This document shows, one piece after another, positions 24,372 to 33,872 of a stretch of DNA of 64,000 nt. The stretch spans positions 2,046,001 to 2,110,000 of the forward strand of contig NZ_VSWH01000001.1 in the NCBI RefSeq assembly GCF_009602705.1, in the 5' to 3' direction. Source of the stretch: Chryseobacterium vaccae (GTDB lineage: Bacteria > Bacteroidota > Bacteroidia > Flavobacteriales > Weeksellaceae). Made by a program: the position numbers and the translations under genes. The notes beneath the pieces were generated by a model that made no database searches, was not told the origin of the DNA, and saw nothing but the letters and a program-made list of their open reading frames with translations. The stretch's first letter is position 1. Each line of letters begins with the position of its first letter.

Positions 24372-25802
24372 ATGAAAGAAATTAATATCAGAAATGTAGC
24401 CATAACGTTTATCGTTGCATTGATTATATGGTTTATTCCTGTACCGGAAGGTGTTACCCAGGATGCCTGGCACCTTTTTGCCATTTTTGCGGCAACTATC
24501 CTAGGAATCATTCTTAAAGCAGCCCCAATGGGAACCATGTGTATGATGGCTATAGCCTTTACAGCCCTAACACAGGTGGTAGCCCCCGGAGATGCCGGAA
24601 AATCAATTACCAAAGCACTTTCCGGATTTGGAGATAAAGTGATCTGGCTGATCGGGATTTCCTTTTTTATTGCCCGGGGATTTATCAAAACCGGACTGGG
24701 GAACAGAATTGCCTTCCTGTTCATCCGGATTTTTGGGAAAAGTTCATTGGGATTAGCTTACGGACTGGGATTGGCAGATGTATGTCTTGCCCCTGCCATT
24801 CCGAGTAATACGGCAAGAGGCGGCGGGATCATCTACCCGATCATGAAATCTATGGCCATCAGCTTTGATTCTGTTCCGGAAAAACCGGAAACCCACAGAA
24901 AACTAGGCTCTTTTTTAACACTGAACAGCTATTATATGAACCTCATCGCCTCTTCCATGTTCCTGACGGGAACTGCAAGTAACCCGATGTGTCAGAAATT
25001 TGCAGCCAATCTCGGAATTAACATTACTTGGATGTCGTGGGCCGCGGCAGGGTTCCTTCCCGGATTGGTGGCATTCTTTGTGGTTCCGTTGGTTCTATAT
25101 AAATTATATCCGCCTGAACTTAAAAAAACTGGGGACGCCCCTAAAATGGCGGCTCAGAAATTAAAAGAAATGGGACCGATCTCCAGAAATGAATGGTTGA
25201 TGCTTCTTGCCTTCTTCATTCTTCTTGCCCTATGGATATTTGGTGCATCCCTTTCTATTGATGCTACCACAACAGCATTCATCGGACTTACTTTATTGCT
25301 ACTCACTTCAGTACTGACCTGGGAAGATGTAAAAGGTGAAAAAGGAGCATGGGATACCATCGTTTGGTTTGCCGTTTTGGTGATGATGGCAAGCTCTTTG
25401 AATGAGTTAGGCTTCATCGGCTGGTTCAGTGACCTGATTAAGGTTAAAATCGGCGGATTAAGCTGGCAGGTTGCCTTTCCGGTGATCATTGTGGTGTATT
25501 TTTTCAGCCATTATATTTTTGCCAGTGCTACAGCCCACGTGGCAGCGATGTATGCCGCTTTATTAGGCGTAGGTGTTTCTCTGGGAATTCCGCCAATGCT
25601 TTTAGCTATGATGCTTGGTTTCATGGGATCTGTGTACGGGGTTCTTACCCATTACGGCCACGGCCCGGCTCCGGTATTCTTCGGAAGCGGCTATGTAGAC
25701 CTTAAAGTCTGGTGGCTGAGAGGCCTTGAAATAGGAATTGTTCTGCTTATTATCTATATGGCCGTTGGTGGTCTGTGGATGAAAGTTTTAGGATATTATT
25801 AA
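24372..25802 (+). CDS. DASS-family sodium/dicarboxylate symporter
   Basis: A 476-residue inner-membrane carrier of the divalent anion:Na+ symporter family (CitT/2-oxoglutarate-malate translocator group). The two ion and substrate motifs are PAIPSNTARGGGI (first SNT) and GTASNPMCQK, the second half holding TAHVAAMYAALL. About 11-12 membrane segments can be traced. It likely carries succinate, fumarate or malate. It is immediately followed by sdhC, so imported C4 acids could feed the complex. Confidence 0.92.
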   Translation: MKEINIRNVAITFIVALIIWFIPVPEGVTQDAWHLFAIFAATILGIILKAAPMGTMCMMAIAFTALTQVVAPGDAGKSITKALSGFGDKVIWLIGISFFIARGFIKTGLGNRIAFLFIRIFGKSSLGLAYGLGLADVCLAPAIPSNTARGGGIIYPIMKSMAISFDSVPEKPETHRKLGSFLTLNSYYMNLIASSMFLTGTASNPMCQKFAANLGINITWMSWAAAGFLPGLVAFFVVPLVLYKLYPPELKKTGDAPKMAAQKLKEMGPISRNEWLMLLAFFILLALWIFGASLSIDATTTAFIGLTLLLLTSVLTWEDVKGEKGAWDTIVWFAVLVMMASSLNELGFIGWFSDLIKVKIGGLSWQVAFPVIIVVYFFSHYIFASATAHVAAMYAALLGVGVSLGIPPMLLAMMLGFMGSVYGVLTHYGHGPAPVFFGSGYVDLKVWWLRGLEIGIVLLIIYMAVGGLWMKVLGYY

Positions 25803-25818
25803 TCATTAAATCAAAAAT

Positions 25819-26475
25819 ATGCTGTCAACATTGTTAAGAAAAATGCTGATGTGTCTTACAGGACTTTTCCTGTGTTTTTTCCTGCTGATTCATTTTCTTG
25901 GAAATCTTCAGCTCTTTCTTCCGGCCGAGCGGGCGCATCTGCAATTCAATGCTTATTCACATTTTCTGTCGGGAAATATCCTGATCAAAATCGTTTCCTA
26001 TGTTTTGTATGTGAGTATTATTCTGCATGCCGTGGATGGACTGATCATTACTTTAAAAAATAAAAAATCCGGTGGAAATTACCGTTCTGAAAACCGGGGA
26101 AGAGCCAGTAAGTGGTATTCCCGCAATATGGGAATTTTAGGAACTTTTGTTCTGATTTTCCTGGTAATTCATTTTCAGAATTTCTGGTACGTGTACAAGT
26201 TTGGGAATACACCATTGGATGCCAATGGAAATAAAGACCTGTACATTCTGGTGGTTACTGTTTTCAAGGAATGGTGGTATGTCATCATCTATGTGTTATC
26301 GATGATTGCACTCTGCTACCATCTTATCCACGGAATTTACAGTGCTGCAAGAACTCTGGGTCTGTACCATCCTAAGTTTGTTAAATGGTTTCAGACAGCA
26401 GGAACAGTTTATTCGGTTATTATCTGCCTGGGATTTGCCCTGATGCCGGTATATGTATTTTTTACTGCTCACTAA
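25819..26475 (+). CDS. sdhC: Succinate dehydrogenase/fumarate reductase cytochrome b subunit
   Basis: A 218-residue membrane anchor of the cytochrome b558 family found in Bacteroidota and Gram-positives. Five membrane segments are seen, with heme-ligand histidines in LIHFLGNLQL, LHAVDGLI and CYHLIHGIY. It starts 16 nt after the DASS gene. With sdhA and sdhB it makes the quinone-linked complex. Confidence 0.92.
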   Translation: MLSTLLRKMLMCLTGLFLCFFLLIHFLGNLQLFLPAERAHLQFNAYSHFLSGNILIKIVSYVLYVSIILHAVDGLIITLKNKKSGGNYRSENRGRASKWYSRNMGILGTFVLIFLVIHFQNFWYVYKFGNTPLDANGNKDLYILVVTVFKEWWYVIIYVLSMIALCYHLIHGIYSAARTLGLYHPKFVKWFQTAGTVYSVIICLGFALMPVYVFFTAH

Positions 26476-26487
26476 AACAGACCAATC

Positions 26488-28404
26488 ATGATTTTAAATT
26501 CAAAAATACCAGAAGGCCCGCTGGAACAGAAATGGGCTTATTATAAAAAGAAAGCAAAACTTGTTAACCCTGCCAATCGCAAGAAACTGGATGTCATTGT
26601 CGTGGGAACTGGTCTTGCCGGAAGTTCTGTGGCTGCATCTCTTGGTGAAATGGGTTATAATGTGAAGGCATTCTGTTTTCAGGACAGTCCGAGAAGAGCC
26701 CATTCCGTTGCAGCACAAGGTGGTGTAAACGCAGCTAAAAACTATAAAAACGATGGCGACAGTGTTTACAGAATGTTCGTTGATACTTTAAAAGGCGGCG
26801 ACTTCCGAGCCCGTGAAGCCAATGTCTACCGTATGGCAGAATGTTCTTTGAATCTCATCGATCAGGCTGTTGCCCAAGGTGTTCCTTTCGGAAGGGAGTA
26901 CGGTGGTTATCTTAACAACCGTTCTTTCGGAGGGGTACAGGTAAGCAGAACGTTTTATGCGAGAGGACAAACCGGACAGCAATTGCTGTTGGGAGCTTAC
27001 CAGGCATTGATGAGACAAGTCGGAAAAGGAAGCGTACAACTGTATTCCAGACATGAAATGCTTGACTTAGTCGTTATTGATGGCAAAGCAAGAGGAATTA
27101 TTGTACGGAATTTAGATACCGGGGAAATTGAAAGACACGCTGCCCATTCTGTCATATTAGCAACGGGAGGTTACGGCAAGATTTACTATCTGTCGACTTT
27201 AGCGATGGGATGTAACGGTTCTGCCATCTGGAGAGCCCACAAAAAAGGAGCATTAATGGCTTCACCAAGCTGGATTCAGGTGCATCCTACTTCTCTGCCA
27301 CAATCCGGAGATTATCAGTCTAAATTAACGTTGATGTCTGAATCTCTCCGTAATGACGGGAGAATCTGGGTTCCTTTGAAAAAAGATGATAACAGGCAGC
27401 CTAATGATATCCCGGAGGATGAAAGAGATTATTATTTGGAACGCAGATATCCTGCTTTTGGGAATTTAGCCCCTAGAGATATTTCATCCCGTGCTGCCAA
27501 AGAAAGAATTGATGCAGGCTTCGGGATAGGACCTTTGAAAAATGCCGTTTATCTTGATTTTTCAAAAGCAATAAGGGAACAGGGAAAGGACAAGATTATG
27601 GAGAAATACGGAAATTTATTTGATATGTATCTTAAAATTACCGGATATGACGCCTATAAGGAACCGATGATGATCTCTCCTTCTGCCCACTTCTCTATGG
27701 GCGGACTTTGGGTAGATTATGAGCTGATGACTACTATTCCCGGGCTTTTTGCACTGGGAGAAGCTAATTTTGCAGATCATGGTGCGAACAGACTAGGTGC
27801 CAACTCTCTTCTTCAGGCTTCTGTGGATGGTTATTTTATTGCTCCTTACACGATTGCCAACTATCTGGCCGATGAGATTCACACCGGAAAAATTTCTTCT
27901 GAGACACCGGAATTTGAAGCTGCAGAACAGGCTGTTAAAAATCAGATCCAGAATTTTATGAATATTAACGGAACCAAAACGGTTGACTATTTTCATAAAA
28001 CATTGGGAAAACTTCTGTACGATTATTGCGGACTGGCCCGAAATGAAGCAGGCCTGAAATACGCCATTGAAAAAATCAGAAAGCTGAAACAGGAATTTTA
28101 CAGGGATGTAAGGGTTTCCGGACAGGGAGATAGCATGAACAGTGAGCTGGAAAAAGCCGGCCGTGTGGCGGATTATTTTGAAATCGGGGAACTGATGTGT
28201 TATGATGCCTTAACCCGTAATGAATCCTGTGGAGCCCATTTCCGGGAAGAATTTCAAACTCCGGACGGAGAAGCCCTGAGAAACGATACTGAGTACCAGT
28301 TTATCTCAGCATGGGCCTGGACAGGTGAAAACAGTGAACCTGAACTGATTAAAGAACCGCTGGTTTTTGAAGAGATCCAGCCAACGGTAAGAAGCTACAA
28401 ATAA
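26488..28404 (+). CDS. sdhA: Succinate dehydrogenase/fumarate reductase flavoprotein subunit
   Basis: A 638-residue subunit that oxidises succinate to fumarate or the reverse. The FAD-binding motif is [17 protein letters not shown] near residue 35, and the covalent FAD histidine lies in [33 protein letters not shown] is the conserved FAD/substrate segment, and [12 protein letters not shown] precedes the capping domain. The length matches the b558-associated group. Stop and start are separated by about 12 nt on each side. Confidence 0.95.
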   Translation: MILNSKIPEGPLEQKWAYYKKKAKLVNPANRKKLDVIVVGTGLAGSSVAASLGEMGYNVKAFCFQDSPRRAHSVAAQGGVNAAKNYKNDGDSVYRMFVDTLKGGDFRAREANVYRMAECSLNLIDQAVAQGVPFGREYGGYLNNRSFGGVQVSRTFYARGQTGQQLLLGAYQALMRQVGKGSVQLYSRHEMLDLVVIDGKARGIIVRNLDTGEIERHAAHSVILATGGYGKIYYLSTLAMGCNGSAIWRAHKKGALMASPSWIQVHPTSLPQSGDYQSKLTLMSESLRNDGRIWVPLKKDDNRQPNDIPEDERDYYLERRYPAFGNLAPRDISSRAAKERIDAGFGIGPLKNAVYLDFSKAIREQGKDKIMEKYGNLFDMYLKITGYDAYKEPMMISPSAHFSMGGLWVDYELMTTIPGLFALGEANFADHGANRLGANSLLQASVDGYFIAPYTIANYLADEIHTGKISSETPEFEAAEQAVKNQIQNFMNINGTKTVDYFHKTLGKLLYDYCGLARNEAGLKYAIEKIRKLKQEFYRDVRVSGQGDSMNSELEKAGRVADYFEIGELMCYDALTRNESCGAHFREEFQTPDGEALRNDTEYQFISAWAWTGENSEPELIKEPLVFEEIQPTVRSYK

Positions 28405-28416
28405 AAACAAAAAATT

Positions 28417-29166
28417 ATGGATTTACATCTTAAGATATGGAGACAGAAAGACAAACAAAGTGAGGGAAAACTGGTCAGCTACGACCTTAAAGGATTAAAT
28501 CCCCACATGTCTTTCCTGGAAATGCTGGATACTTTAAATGAAAAGCTGATCACTGAAGGCAATGAACCTGTAGAATTTGATCATGACTGCCGGGAAGGAA
28601 TCTGTGGACAGTGCGGTATGATGATTAACGGAATCGCCCACGGTCCTTTAAAAAATACGACCACCTGCCAGCTTCATTTACGTTCTTTCAAAGACGGGGA
28701 AACGATTCTGATTGAACCTTTTCGTGCTGAAGCTTTTCCTGTAAAAAAAGATCTGAAGGTAGACCGTTCTGCTTTTGACCGGATTATTTCCTCAGGCGGA
28801 TTTGTGTCTGTAAACACGGGACAGGCTCCAGACGCCACTGCCATTCCGGTTACGCACCAGACTGCTGAAGAAGCTTTTGATTCCGCGGCATGTATCGGAT
28901 GTGGTGCCTGTGTAGCGACCTGTAAAAACGGAAGCGCTGCTCTTTTCACCTCAGCAAAAATCACGCATATGGTATTGCTTCCTCAAGGTAAAGAGGAAAG
29001 AAACAACCGTGTGATGAATATGGTTGCCCAGATGGACAGTGAGATGTTTGGACATTGTTCCAATACGGAAGCCTGCGAAATGGAATGTCCACAGGGAATT
29101 TCTGTCCTGAATATTGCCAGAATGAATTATGAATACAGCAGAGCTCTGTTTTTCAGGAAAAAATGA
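28417..29166 (+). CDS. sdhB: Succinate dehydrogenase/fumarate reductase iron-sulfur subunit
   Basis: A 249-residue electron-transfer subunit. The [2Fe-2S] ligands are in CREGICGQCGMM and the later TTCQLHLRSF; the [4Fe-4S]/[3Fe-4S] ligands are in CIGCGACVATCKNGSA and CSNTEACEMECPQGIS. It passes electrons from SdhA to the quinone site at SdhC. It ends the operon, with a terminator 68 nt past the stop. Confidence 0.95.
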   Translation: MDLHLKIWRQKDKQSEGKLVSYDLKGLNPHMSFLEMLDTLNEKLITEGNEPVEFDHDCREGICGQCGMMINGIAHGPLKNTTTCQLHLRSFKDGETILIEPFRAEAFPVKKDLKVDRSAFDRIISSGGFVSVNTGQAPDATAIPVTHQTAEEAFDSAACIGCGACVATCKNGSAALFTSAKITHMVLLPQGKEERNNRVMNMVAQMDSEMFGHCSNTEACEMECPQGISVLNIARMNYEYSRALFFRKK

Positions 29167-29234
29167 TCATGCTGATAGTATTTATCTGAACCATTAAGGT
29201 TCTGCTAAGAGTTAAGGTTAATTAAGAGAAAGAT

Positions 29235-29277
29235 AAAGGGTAAAATTGTGGATTATAAATTTGCAGTTTTACCCTTT
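29235..29277. terminator. Terminator between sdhB and the convergent cyclase gene
   Basis: A perfect 11-bp stem, AAAGGGTAAAA (29235-29245) with TTTTACCCTTT (29267-29277), followed by a long T-run on the plus strand. It stops the Sdh operon and may work for the convergent cyclase gene too. Confidence 0.8.
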
Positions 29278-29294
29278 GTTTTTTTATCTTTTAA

Positions 29295-30068
29295 CTACGG
29301 ATTGATCATAGCCACTACTCTAGCCGGAGCGGCAGATCCACCTACAATTTTTAACGGAAATACGCAGACTTTGAATCCGGAAGGGGGCAATGCACTAAGA
29401 TTGGTCAGCTGCTCCATATGAAGGTATTCTTTTTTGATGCCTACGCGATGAGCTTCCCAGAAAAATTCGGGATCGTTCATTTCTTTTGCTTTTCTGGCCA
29501 TGTATTTTAGAGGAAGATCCCATCCCCATTGGTCTATTCCCATTACTTTGACTCCCTGATCAATCAACCATTCGGTAGCTTCACGGCTCATTCCGGTTCC
29601 TTTTTCGGCAAACTCCGGAGTTCCCATCAGTTGATCACAGTCAGTTCTGATCAGGACAATATTGCCCTGCTGAATGGTAATTCTGTTTTTATCGAGATCT
29701 TTTTTAAGATCGTCCACGGTAATGGCAACGAAATCCTCTTTATGGCTGCAGTCGATCACAATTCCATCGCCATAGCACCAGTCCAATGGGATCTGATCAA
29801 TAGTTTTAGCCGGTTTTCCTTCCACTTCGGGTCCGTAATGCCATGGAGCATCAATATGAGTGGTTGAATGAAGTCCCATGTTTTTTATCTTATCATCTGC
29901 CCATCCTGTCCAGTTTTTAGGAAAGAGCTTAAACGGAAGGTTTAAAGCCAGACGGATCAGCCAATGTGATTTTTTATGAGACTTATGTTTGATCTTCACT
30001 CTCATAAACCAGGGATCACCTGCGTTGTACTGAATGGGTTTTGAAAGGTCTATTATAGTTGTTTTCAT
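29295..30068 (-). CDS. Cyclase family protein (kynurenine formamidase-like)
   Basis: A 257-residue metal-dependent hydrolase. The metal motif is LHSTTHIDAPWHYG, matching the HxxTHxDAPxH signature of the cyclase/kynurenine formamidase fold. VMGIDQWGWDLP and ALPPSGFKVCVFPLKIVGGS are also seen. Without a kynureninase or tryptophan dioxygenase neighbour its substrate is uncertain. Start ATG 30068. Confidence 0.87.
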   Translation of the reverse strand: MKTTIIDLSKPIQYNAGDPWFMRVKIKHKSHKKSHWLIRLALNLPFKLFPKNWTGWADDKIKNMGLHSTTHIDAPWHYGPEVEGKPAKTIDQIPLDWCYGDGIVIDCSHKEDFVAITVDDLKKDLDKNRITIQQGNIVLIRTDCDQLMGTPEFAEKGTGMSREATEWLIDQGVKVMGIDQWGWDLPLKYMARKAKEMNDPEFFWEAHRVGIKKEYLHMEQLTNLSALPPSGFKVCVFPLKIVGGSAAPARVVAMINP

Positions 30069-30184
30069 CGTATGATATTATCGCGAAATTACAAAAAAGA
30101 CAGACTGGAACTTTAATTAAAATACGAAATTAGAAAGAGCTCTATTTTCTGCAACGGTTGCCTTTATGGTTTGCTGTAATAGTT

Positions 30185-30369
30185 TCCCATAAATTTCTCA
30201 GATAGTACAGATCTTTGTGAGTATTTTTCTCTCGCAGATTCCGCGGATTGGGCAGATTTTTTATTTATTGCGGTTTTACAGATGGGCTGTATAGGTTTAG
30301 GCTAAAGCCAATGGATTGGTTTCATTATTTAGGCGGACTAAAGTCCGCCTCTATTGAATAAATTCTGCA
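30185..30369. repeat. Dispersed intergenic repeat block (full-length copy)
   Basis: Contains modules matching 7971-8256: CTCGCAGATTCCGCGGATTG (30231 onward) and GGCTAAAGCCAATGGATTGG (30300 onward). Here the second module carries a perfect hairpin AGGCGGAC-TAAA-GTCCGCCT (30331-30350) that the other copy lacks by a 20-nt deletion. It explains the gene-free gap 30069-30411. Confidence 0.7.
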
Positions 30370-30411
30370 AATTATATGTAATTCTTCCTGACTACAGGTT
30401 TCCATTTTAAC

Positions 30412-31425
30412 TTATACTTCTTTATCAAAGTAAAGTCTATAATATTTCCCTTTGTCATCTTCTCCAGTTTCTATTTTCTGACGGTCTCCGTGGATATAGA
30501 TGTGGAAATTTTTGTCCAGTTTGATAATGCTTTTGAAATGGCGCTGTGTTTTTTTTACTGCAGCTTCACTGATTGGAAATTCTTCAGCAATATTGATCTG
30601 CATATCCTGTTCGTAATCTGTTTTGAAGTTGACAAAACTTTCAATTACATGCTCATCACCCAGTACTTCATTGGCAAAATCGTCCAGTTTGAACTCTTCT
30701 TTCTCTTTAAAGAAATTAATTGATTTATTAAGGAAATCGGCCTGGTCGGCTTTAGAAACTTCAAATTCCTGCGGAAGCTGTTTCGTGATATAATCTTTGT
30801 AGACCATTAGGGCTTCCTGGGTGTGGAAATACTCATCGTCACGTTGTTTTACTTTCAGAAAGTCTTCAAACCAGTAATACATATCTCCGTTTTTATTGTT
30901 GTCTACCACAGAAAGTACATATCCGGTATCTTTATGATTATTGTAGATCAGGGCAGCCTTATCAATTTTAGACAGACCGATTCCCTGGTCTTTTTCAATG
31001 TCGAAAGTTTCTTCCAGAGGATTAATTTTCAGGAAAGATTCTCTTTTCTCTGTTTTAAAGATTCCGATCTTATCCACTTTATCCGGACGGTCGCTCTCCT
31101 CTTCAAAGTAAACAATGAACAGTTCCCCGCTCTGTACTCTAGGGTTTTCCGCTGCCTCGAAAAGATGTTTGGCAATATTCTCAGATTCCCAAAGAAATTT
31201 GGCTTTGTCTTCAAAGATTTCAGACACCGCACTGTAAACCGGGTTATTGACTAAATAGGTATCGCTGTAAAAGTGGAAAGTTTCTTCTGATTTAAAAGAT
31301 CCTAAAAAGTAATTTTCCAGCAGTTCTGCCATTCCTTCCTCAAGCTTCAGCTCTTCCTGGGAAAGCGTTAACGAATCTCCGTTGATTTTATTTCCTACTC
31401 TGTGTACTATTATTTTTGAAAACAT
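30412..31425 (-). CDS. Nucleoid-associated protein (NdpA/YejK family)
   Basis: A 337-residue cytoplasmic protein of the 37-kDa nucleoid-associated family (PF04245). It starts KIIVHRVGNKINGDSLTLSQ, and the middle has IGLSKIDKAALIY and DDEYFHTQEALMVYKDYITK. Charge and length fit the family. E. coli YejK binds the nucleoid; this member's role is inferred from that. It has a good promoter immediately upstream. Confidence 0.88.
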   Translation of the reverse strand: MFSKIIVHRVGNKINGDSLTLSQEELKLEEGMAELLENYFLGSFKSEETFHFYSDTYLVNNPVYSAVSEIFEDKAKFLWESENIAKHLFEAAENPRVQSGELFIVYFEEESDRPDKVDKIGIFKTEKRESFLKINPLEETFDIEKDQGIGLSKIDKAALIYNNHKDTGYVLSVVDNNKNGDMYYWFEDFLKVKQRDDEYFHTQEALMVYKDYITKQLPQEFEVSKADQADFLNKSINFFKEKEEFKLDDFANEVLGDEHVIESFVNFKTDYEQDMQINIAEEFPISEAAVKKTQRHFKSIIKLDKNFHIYIHGDRQKIETGEDDKGKYYRLYFDKEV

Positions 31426-31445
31426 GTCCTGAATATTTTGGACTG

Positions 31446-31475
31446 CAAAGATAGATGGTTTGAAGCGAAAAGCAA
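31446..31475 (-). promoter_or_regulatory. Promoter of the nucleoid-associated protein gene
   Basis: On the minus strand TTG (31473-31475), 19 nt, then TATCTTTG (31446-31453), 20 nt before the start codon. Confidence 0.65.
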
Positions 31476-31675
31476 AAGACTAATGAGAAGACAGCAAAAT
31501 TTACGGTGTATAGCTTTCATTCGTCTCATTTCGATAAAAACCTTATCATTTTGACAGTATTTTCCTGATTAAACACCTCATCAAAAACAACACATATTAT
31601 TAAAAATCAAATAATTACATTAAAAACCTATTCAAAGGTACAGCGTTGGCATCATGGTTTTCAAAACATAAACCT

Positions 31676-31837
31676 ATGGACTTAAAGACTTTAAACCGGA
31701 TTGACAAACTAAGAAGATTAAAAAGCAGGGGACCAAAAACTCCGGAGTGGCTGAAACCTTACCATCTCCTTTTCATGGCTTTCCTTGCTGTTTTCATCAT
31801 GGGTGCAGTCCTTAAATTAATAGAACAAAATCATTAG
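31676..31837 (+). CDS. Small single-TM protein, cassette 1
   Basis: A 53-residue protein from ATG 31676 (MDLKTLNRIDKLRRLKSRGP). An upstream in-frame TTG at 31646 would add ten residues. A basic N-terminal half precedes one C-terminal membrane segment (LLFMAFLAVFIMGAVL). It ends 4 nt before the next gene. A matching layout, small TM gene then alpha-helical gene, recurs at 32280-32857, so this is likely a genuine gene. Function unknown. Confidence 0.68.
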   Translation: MDLKTLNRIDKLRRLKSRGPKTPEWLKPYHLLFMAFLAVFIMGAVLKLIEQNH

Positions 31838-31841
31838 TAAT

Positions 31842-32198
31842 ATGAATTATTCAGATGCCGCCCAGGAGATTACAGAGATTCTTCCTGATTTTGAAAATCA
31901 ACTTGCAGGTTTTATGCCTCAGAACTCCCACAGTGTTATCCGCACTTTTACCGAATGCATCAAAAACATGATCAGACAGGATGACAGGAATCTTATACCG
32001 GAATGCCTCCGGAAGATGAGCAGAATTTACACAGACGGAGATGCCGCATTAAAAAATGCAGTTGAAAATATTTTCATCTATTCTCTGGACAATTTTACAG
32101 CATTCTGTACCGGGGAATACAGAAATGTGATCTTTAGTCACATTTCACAGGACCTTCAAAAGTGCTATACCAGACAAATTTACAGTCACGGAGTATAG
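31842..32198 (+). CDS. Alpha-helical protein of unknown function, cassette 1
   Basis: A 118-residue soluble helical protein resembling the DUF7674-like proteins of Chryseobacterium (recalled, not searched). It aligns with the 131-residue protein at 32462: MSRIYTDGDAALKNAVENIF here against MDMIYKNGNSYVRTMIENLF there. Small TM partner immediately upstream (4-nt gap). No catalytic residues are apparent. Function unknown. Confidence 0.72.
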   Translation: MNYSDAAQEITEILPDFENQLAGFMPQNSHSVIRTFTECIKNMIRQDDRNLIPECLRKMSRIYTDGDAALKNAVENIFIYSLDNFTAFCTGEYRNVIFSHISQDLQKCYTRQIYSHGV

Positions 32199-32279
32199 CA
32201 TTTTATTACATTTTTCATCCGTTTCATTACAAAGTGTTTAAATTAAACAAAAATTAAAACAACTCACAATCAATAGATT

Positions 32280-32411
32280 ATGAAAAACAAAATCAGAAAA
32301 ATTTCAGATTGGAAAACATGGAAAACCACGACCAACAGGCATAATTCCGAGATATTACTCACTCACATCGCAGTGATTGTCGGGGTCTTTATTTTTGCGG
32401 CCTGTCTGTAA
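32280..32411 (+). CDS. Small single-TM protein, cassette 2
   Basis: A 43-residue frame starting MKNKIRKISDWKTWKTTTNR. A basic amphipathic start precedes a C-terminal hydrophobic segment (HIAVIVGVFIFAACL). It mirrors the 53-residue protein before the first cassette: basic tail plus one TM. Support is the context and the repeated architecture. Gap to the next gene is 50 nt. Confidence 0.6.
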   Translation: MKNKIRKISDWKTWKTTTNRHNSEILLTHIAVIVGVFIFAACL

Positions 32412-32461
32412 ATTTTGGTATACATTTCGCTGCAATAATAAGTGTTTGAAAAATCTTAATT

Positions 32462-32857
32462 ATGATGAAAGTACCAATGCAAACTATTAATCAAAAAACA
32501 GCTGTTGAATACTTAAAATTTTTCTATCCTCCACTCCGAAACGAGATCACTCAGTTATCCCTTCAGGATAATTTTGCAGGGGTGATTCAGGCAACAATCA
32601 ATTACCTGAAAAATCTGCTTCAGGAATCGAAAATCAATATCATCGCCCATCATATCAAACTGATGGACATGATCTATAAGAATGGGAATTCCTATGTAAG
32701 AACGATGATTGAAAACCTGTTCGTAAGATCATTTGAAAGCTTTAAAAAGCATGCTAAAATTGCCCACTGGAAACTTCTGTACCAATATATGCCGGTAAGC
32801 TTCCAGATCATTTATAATGAGCAGCAGAAGCAGGATGAACTATTCTTTAAGAAATAA
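32462..32857 (+). CDS. Alpha-helical protein of unknown function, cassette 2
   Basis: A 131-residue paralogue of the protein at 31842, with conserved spacing in the motif M-x-IYxNG-x-...IENLF-x-RSF. No signal peptide. ATG 32462 is followed by a second ATG at 32465. A strong terminator comes 17 nt later. Unknown function; probably acts with the small TM protein upstream. Confidence 0.75.
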   Translation: MMKVPMQTINQKTAVEYLKFFYPPLRNEITQLSLQDNFAGVIQATINYLKNLLQESKINIIAHHIKLMDMIYKNGNSYVRTMIENLFVRSFESFKKHAKIAHWKLLYQYMPVSFQIIYNEQQKQDELFFKK

Positions 32858-32873
32858 TTTAATTTGTCAATAG

Positions 32874-32903
32874 AACTCCTCTGGTATTTTTACCAGGGGA
32901 GTT
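32874..32903 (+). terminator. Terminator after cassette 2
   Basis: A 13-bp stem with one G-T pair (32874-32886 with 32891-32903), followed by a run of T. It ends the duplicated-cassette transcript. Confidence 0.8.
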
Positions 32904-32910
32904 TTTTTTA

Positions 32911-33096
32911 GAGGCTGGAAGATGGAAGAAGGAGACTGGAAGTTACTTTTAGTTATAGATAGCGAAAACCTCTGTAAAATCAAATTAGCTAAAAAAAGGG
33001 CAATCTATTATTGATGACCTTCAGAACCTCCCTCTTCCATCTCCCTGCTTCCAAGCTCTATAAATCAAAAGTTCTTATCCCGAACCGAGATTATTT
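32911..33096. repeat. Dispersed intergenic repeat, copy 2 (MITE-like)
   Basis: The same element as 14481-14656. Left GAGGCTGGAAGATGGAAGAA and right CCTCCCTCTTCCATCTCC are an imperfect terminal inverted repeat. This copy is slightly longer, with an insertion of about ten nt after CAAATTAGC. It lies between the terminator and the convergent gene. Confidence 0.75.
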
Positions 33097-33146
33097 TACT
33101 AAGAGCCTACTGCTAAAAAAAGAGGGCAATCTGATGCATGGAAGCT

Positions 33147-33836
33147 TTATATCCGCAGTTCAGCTAATGAAATTTTTAAAGGCAGGTATTCAACATCTTT
33201 ACGTCCTTTGATTACCATATTCTCACCTTCCAGATTTATGGATTTATAGATTTCAAGGAAAAATTCTATTCCATGCGCCGTTTGATCTATATTCTTTTCA
33301 AAAATAACAGTACCATCCTGCTCCAGGGTAAGTTTTGAATACATTCCCTCTTCTTTAAAAACAATCCAGACAGAAGCTCTGATCTTTTGTCCTGATAAAA
33401 CGATTTCGGTATCTACTACTCTGAAATCAGGGTTAAGTTCCATTGCAAGTCCTTTGTGGTAAGCATAATCAACAGCTTCAGTCAAATCTTTATTCTTCAT
33501 CAGTTGAGCCGAATCCTTCAAATACTGACATCCGCGTTCCCAAAGAAAGACACTTTGTCCGGACCAGCTAAGTTTCATGAACTCATCCTGATCAAACAAT
33601 CCATAATACTGTAAGTCGCCGCCAGAATAATAGGGTGTATTTTTAGGTATTACAGGAAATAATTCATATGTTTTTTCTGTATTGAATTCAAGATTGATGA
33701 ATGGAATCTTTTTTCCATTATATTTTTCATTGAGAAGACGATTCAATAACGTTCCTAATCCGAAAAACTGTCCGGAAAGATGCTGAATCCGTTCAGATCC
33801 GTCTCTGAACCAAAATAATGTTCTGCCTATTTTCAT
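33147..33836 (-). CDS. Hypothetical protein
   Basis: A 229-residue protein, soluble, with no signal peptide and no recognised domain. Beta-rich and helical segments alternate (TYELFPVIPKNTPYYSGGDL, then KIRASVWIVFKEEGMYSKL). It starts 36 nt past the stop of the TlpA-like gene on the same strand, so the two may be co-transcribed. No function can be assigned. Confidence 0.75.
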   Translation of the reverse strand: MKIGRTLFWFRDGSERIQHLSGQFFGLGTLLNRLLNEKYNGKKIPFINLEFNTEKTYELFPVIPKNTPYYSGGDLQYYGLFDQDEFMKLSWSGQSVFLWERGCQYLKDSAQLMKNKDLTEAVDYAYHKGLAMELNPDFRVVDTEIVLSGQKIRASVWIVFKEEGMYSKLTLEQDGTVIFEKNIDQTAHGIEFFLEIYKSINLEGENMVIKGRKDVEYLPLKISLAELRI

Positions 33837-33872
33837 GATAATTTGTTTCTTATTTCATTACAATTTTGAAAA

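Noticed and set aside
33011..33211. Small plus-strand frame over the repeat copy 2
   Set aside because: It lies in a non-coding repeat and crosses the end of the opposite-strand gene; no homology seen.
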